NCBI GenBank assembly: GCA_025997755.1
Contig: BNVA01000101.1
Span: forward strand, 1 to 7,364
Origin: Spirochaetia bacterium
GTDB taxonomy: Bacteria; Spirochaetota; Spirochaetia; Treponematales; Breznakiellaceae
Direction of reading: 5' to 3'
DNA: 7,364 nucleotides
The notes below the pieces were generated by a model, which was not told the DNA's origin, made no database searches, and saw nothing but the letters and a program-made list of their open reading frames with translations. Of the stretch, positions 5,436 to 7,364 are shown piece by piece (the first letter of the stretch is position 1; each line of letters opens with the position of its first letter). The translations under genes and the position numbers were made by a program.

Positions 5436-5604
5436 AGCTTATTCCCCCAATTTGCGTAACCGGGGAGTTGTTACCCGCTTTCGCTTTTTGATTGTTTACA
5501 ATTGCCTTGTATTTGTTCTTTTCTACAGTTTGAATGATTGCCGCCACGCAAGATATAAGTCCGAAGATCCAACCCGATACGCTGAAGAAGAAATCACAGT
5601 TCAT
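5404..5604 (-). CDS. 66-aa single-pass membrane protein with C-terminal QIG motif, candidate effector
   Basis: The N-terminal third is a hydrophobic helix (FFFSVSGWIFGLISCVAAII, residues 5-24), long enough to span the inner membrane. A basic segment follows (EKNKYKAIVNNQKAKA), then GNNSPVTQIGGISFGG (44-59) and a short polar tail. The C-terminal motif is repeated at the N-terminus of the next protein. Its ATG overlaps the TGA of the SDR gene (ATGA), and its 3' end overlaps the start of the NACHT gene by 32 bases, so all three are translationally coupled. No strong Shine-Dalgarno sequence precedes the ATG, which fits coupling. Small membrane proteins paired this way with NLR-like proteins could be pore-forming or membrane-disrupting effectors. 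That function is inferred from motif sharing and topology, not from homology. Confidence 0.7.
   Translation of the reverse strand: MNCDFFFSVSGWIFGLISCVAAIIQTVEKNKYKAIVNNQKAKAGNNSPVTQIGGISFGGTDGENGK
5446..5475 (-). repeat. Motif copy A: GNNSPVTQIG near the C-terminus of the 66-aa membrane protein
   Basis: These codons encode residues 44-53. The core T-Q-I-G resembles the (I/V)-Q-(I/V)-G tetrad of RHIM amyloid motifs, here with Thr at the first position. The glycines and polar residues around it suit a short beta-arch-forming segment. It continues as GISFGG, which is also beta-prone. Confidence 0.6.
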
Positions 5605-6347
5605 CTGCCAAGTATCCCGTAACCACCGTCAGGTGTCACGATAGCCCCTGTAAAAATCTTAGAAGTAGCCAACAAATAATAAACCTCTGCGATCTCGGCG
5701 GGTCCTATTAATCTCCCAATTGGAATATCAGACATCCATTTGTCGACAGCTTCTTTTGGCATAGCGTCAATATAGTTTGTATGCACAAAACCAGGTGCAA
5801 TCGCATTAACGAAAATTTTTGGCGCTAATTGATATGCCAAATTTTTGGTAAAACTGTTGATGCCTGATTTGGCGGCGCAATATCCTATAATCCCTGGTCT
5901 TCCTGTATAGTCAAATCCGCGGATTGATGATGTGTTCACTATCCAAGCATTTTCGTTAGTCATTAACTGTACGGCATGTTTTGAACACAATACTGTTGAA
6001 AGAAGATTGGTTTGTATATCATTAAGAAATGATTCCTCACTAATTGAATCAAATGGAATATTAAACGTCCTGCCTGCATTGTTAATTAGAATATCCAAGC
6101 TTCCGTATTTTTTTGACACTGCGGAAAACAATTCTTTAATACCACCTTCATGACGTAAATCGGCGCTTATATATAACGCATCTGATCCCTTGTTTTTTAC
6201 TTCGTTTAAAACAGACTCCCCGCTAGAGATAGAGCTGTGTGAACACAAAATTACATTTGCACCTTTTTCTGCAAATAAAAGAGCGACAGCTTTTCCTATT
6301 CCGGAAGATGAGCCCGTTATAACTGCCGTTTTGTTTATCAAGGACAT
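5601..6347 (-). CDS. Short-chain dehydrogenase/reductase (SDR), FabG-like
   Basis: A 248-residue classical SDR, full length. The dinucleotide-binding motif is TGSSSGIG (11-18), D63 follows the SA dipeptide, and NNAG is at 89-92. The structural N114 is in QTNLL. The catalytic set is S141, Y156 and K160 (YCAAK). The C-terminus has the usual ending with a D-G-G (PDGGYG). There is no acidic residue at the end of the second strand (LCSHSS), which favours NADP(H). Such enzymes interconvert alcohols and ketones; the substrate cannot be read from the sequence. The ATG at 6347 lies three bases after the NTF2-like gene's stop, with GGAAG upstream. Its own stop overlaps the ATG of the 66-residue membrane protein. 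It could be a metabolic enzyme of the same small-molecule pathway as the aldolase. Confidence 0.92.
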   Translation of the reverse strand: MSLINKTAVITGSSSGIGKAVALLFAEKGANVILCSHSSISSGESVLNEVKNKGSDALYISADLRHEGGIKELFSAVSKKYGSLDILINNAGRTFNIPFDSISEESFLNDIQTNLLSTVLCSKHAVQLMTNENAWIVNTSSIRGFDYTGRPGIIGYCAAKSGINSFTKNLAYQLAPKIFVNAIAPGFVHTNYIDAMPKEAVDKWMSDIPIGRLIGPAEIAEVYYLLATSKIFTGAIVTPDGGYGILGR

Positions 6348-6350
6348 TTT

Positions 6351-6728
6351 TTATTCTTCCAGCTTTGTGAATCGCCATTGCTTAAAGAAAGTGCATTTCC
6401 CTTCAGCATTCAATTTAATCTGAAAAATTCCATCAATAAATTGAACCAATGTTTTGGAATCGGAAATAAACTTTCGATTCATTTTCCAGTTAACTACCGC
6501 ACAATTTGCATCAGCACATATTATTTCAAAAGAGTAATCAATATCACGCTGGTTCTTTTGAACTACAAGCCACAGTTTTACTACGTCTTCCCATGACTTG
6601 CATGGCGGAGTATCTAGCGTTTCATAGTATTCAACATCAGATGAAAACAAGTCGGCAGTTCCACCCCCCTCTAATTTTTTCCATGACTCCATCATTTTTG
6701 AAGTCCATGCTTCATACATTTGTTTCAA
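6351..6728 (-). CDS. NTF2/SnoaL-like fold protein, TTG start
   Basis: A 125-residue protein of the NTF2-like (SnoaL-type) cone fold. Recognisable features are an N-terminal helix (AWTSKMMESWKKL), an L-F-S-S-D-V-E-Y-Y-E-T strand, then KSWEDVVKLW, the strands YSFEIICADANCAVVNW, and FIDGIFQIKLNAEGKCTFFK. The family includes cyclases, isomerases and small-molecule binding proteins. The substrate is unknown. The start was set at the TTG at 6728 because AAGGAG lies exactly seven bases upstream; the in-frame ATG at 6719 would be 16 bases away. The coding region overlaps the aldolase stop by 17 bases and is followed after three bases by the SDR start. This places it firmly in the same transcript. The residues KLEGGG around 18-23 replace the usual longer helix and look slightly shortened. 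Confidence 0.78.
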   Translation of the reverse strand: MKQMYEAWTSKMMESWKKLEGGGTADLFSSDVEYYETLDTPPCKSWEDVVKLWLVVQKNQRDIDYSFEIICADANCAVVNWKMNRKFISDSKTLVQFIDGIFQIKLNAEGKCTFFKQWRFTKLEE

Positions 6729-7251
6729 AACAACGCTCCTTACAAATATTTAATTCCTTATAGGCATTTTCTACGCTTTCATTGTTATACATCAAACACT
6801 TTAATGCGGAAATCATATTCTCTGTACTTTTTGCATTAAACACGTTTCGTCCTATACATACCCCTGAAGCTCCCGCTGACATCGAATCTCTAACAAGCTT
6901 TAAAATGTCCAATTCTTCCATCATTTCTCCGCCAGCTATCAGGACAGGTTTTCCATTCGCGGACTGGATAACTTTGGAAAACGTTTCTACGTTTCCGGTA
7001 AAATGCGTTTTTACTATATCTGCTCCAAGTTCAACGGCAATACGAACACAGTGTGAAACTAATTTTACATAAGCATCATTATTGTTTTTTTTATCCAACA
7101 AATAGTTATCATCAACTGTGCCGAATTCAGTTGTCATTTCTTTACGCGGATATGCCAACACCATTAACGGTATTCCATAGTAATCACACTTTTCCGATAT
7201 AGCACCAATCATTTTTATCATATCACTTTCATACTGACTGTTAAAAATCAG
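6712..7251 (-). pseudogene. Class I aldolase (FbaB/LsrF/ADH-synthase-like), N-terminus lost to an IS
   Basis: The C-terminal two thirds of a DeoC/FbaB-type TIM-barrel aldolase. Visible are YYGIPLMVLAYPR, GADIVKTHFTG with the Schiff-base lysine (codon 7009-7011), VLIAGGE, and GASGVCIGRNVFNA for the phosphate-binding end of the barrel. Relatives such as fructose-bisphosphate aldolase class I, LsrF and 2-amino-3,7-dideoxy-heptulosonate synthase are about 260-290 residues. Only about 170-180 recognisable residues are left. Similarity continues upstream of the ATG at 7221 (NSQYESDM) but stops near 7251, where the IS sequence begins. The frame then meets a stop at 7273-7275. The ATG at 7221 has no convincing Shine-Dalgarno sequence. 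Barrel strands 1-3 are lost, so activity is unlikely. It overlaps the NTF2-like gene by 17 bases. Confidence 0.8.
6736..6741 (-). promoter_or_regulatory. Ribosome-binding site fixing the TTG start of the NTF2-like gene
   Basis: AAGGAG on the minus strand, seven bases before the TTG at 6728, inside the last codons of the aldolase. Its spacing suits TTG and not the later ATG at 6719. Confidence 0.6.
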
Positions 7252-7364
7252 TGATAATGTCCCCTTAATAAATCAATAGAAATGTCCCCCTCTGGTAAGA
7301 TTAGATGGGAGGCAAAGATGGCTGGCAGAATAGCGATGGGACAGAAAGATTTATTGAGGAGCAA
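7251..7364 (+). mobile_element. Left end of an IS (ISNCY/IS21-like), continues beyond window
   Basis: The aldolase frame breaks at a sequence that begins GTGATAATGTCCCC and repeats AATGTCCCC at 7256-7264 and 7281-7289, a 25-base period typical of multi-site IS ends. A strong ribosome-binding site and a new ORF follow. I cannot see the other end or a target duplication, so the exact boundary (7245-7256) and the family are inferred. Confidence 0.6.
7318..7364 (+). CDS. Transposase N-terminus (partial, runs off the window)
   Basis: Only 15 full codons are visible: MAGRIAMGQKDLLRS. The ATG is preceded by GGGAGG six bases upstream, an excellent Shine-Dalgarno sequence. The beginning resembles ISNCY-type transposases, which often open with a basic stretch and M-x-Q-K-(E/D)-L before a helix-turn-helix. 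This is too short for a firm family call. Its position 28 bases after the second AATGTCCCC repeat supports it being the transposase of the element whose end disrupts the aldolase. The gene points away from the NACHT operon. Confidence 0.55.
   Translation, partial: MAGRIAMGQKDLLRS

Noticed and set aside
5400..5440. Programmed frameshift joining the 66-aa membrane protein to the NACHT protein
   Set aside because: GGGAAAT near the stop looks slippery, but it is in the wrong phase for a -1 shift from the upstream frame. A +1 shift at AAA-TAA would be needed and has no supporting stimulator. A TTG start with a purine-rich site upstream explains the NACHT frame more simply.
5344..5622. Plus-strand ORF antisense to the membrane protein and NACHT start
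   Set aside because: It is a mirror of two well-supported overlapping minus-strand genes, shows no family resemblance and lacks a ribosome-binding site.
7252..7317. Outward promoter in the right-hand IS end driving the operon
   Set aside because: TTGATT is present on the minus strand, but the hexamers at 16-18 bases downstream do not resemble a -10 box, so no promoter is claimed.

Overview
This is a mobile-element-rich accessory region built around one tight minus-strand operon. The operon encodes a NACHT-type NTPase fused to a formylglycine-generating-enzyme-like (FGE-sulfatase/lectin fold) domain. The host cannot be named from this window. An exported BOF/YgiW-type OB-fold protein with a signal peptide ending in LSA-Q, moderate AT-richness, and IS200, IS630-like and IS21/ISNCY-like pieces would suit a spirochaete (Treponema-like) or another anaerobic gut bacterium. 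That placement is a low-confidence inference.

Layout from left to right. Positions 1-363 (+) carry the nearly complete exported OB-fold protein. A GC-rich hairpin terminator at 430-468 separates it from a convergent minus-strand pair, a GNAT acetyltransferase (511-1008) and a 68-residue orphan (1045-1251). A short plus-strand coiled-coil ORF starts at 1281. It runs directly into the antisense of an IS630-like transposase N-terminus (about 1502-1663), so this spot is a rearrangement scar. An IS200-like element with a Y1 transposase lies between matching 8-bp-stem hairpins at 1771-1789 and 2293-2312. Next to it, 2347-2391 holds two 19-bp imperfect repeats that look like a leftover IS end.

The core is 2474-about 7251, all minus strand, with every junction overlapping or only a few bases apart. 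In transcription order it encodes: a class I aldolase of the FbaB/LsrF/ADH-synthase type whose N-terminus is missing; an NTF2/SnoaL-like protein that starts at TTG; a short-chain dehydrogenase/reductase; a 66-residue single-pass membrane protein; the 827-residue NACHT-FGE protein, also starting at TTG; and a 163-residue protein of unknown function. From 7251 to the right edge is the start of another IS with the first 15 codons of its transposase. It cuts off the aldolase.

The most interesting observation is that the small membrane protein ends with, and the NACHT protein begins with, nearly the same ten residues (GNNSPVTQIG and GNNSPTTQIG). The two DNA copies differ mostly at silent third positions. 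A short shared Q-I-G motif, C-terminal in a small effector-like protein and N-terminal in the adjacent NLR-like protein, is the arrangement known for bacterial amyloid signalling sequences (RHIM-like). My model is that the FGE-like domain senses a ligand, the NACHT core oligomerises, and the N-terminal motif templates assembly of the membrane protein, which damages the membrane as in abortive defence. The link to the upstream metabolic genes rests only on operon structure.
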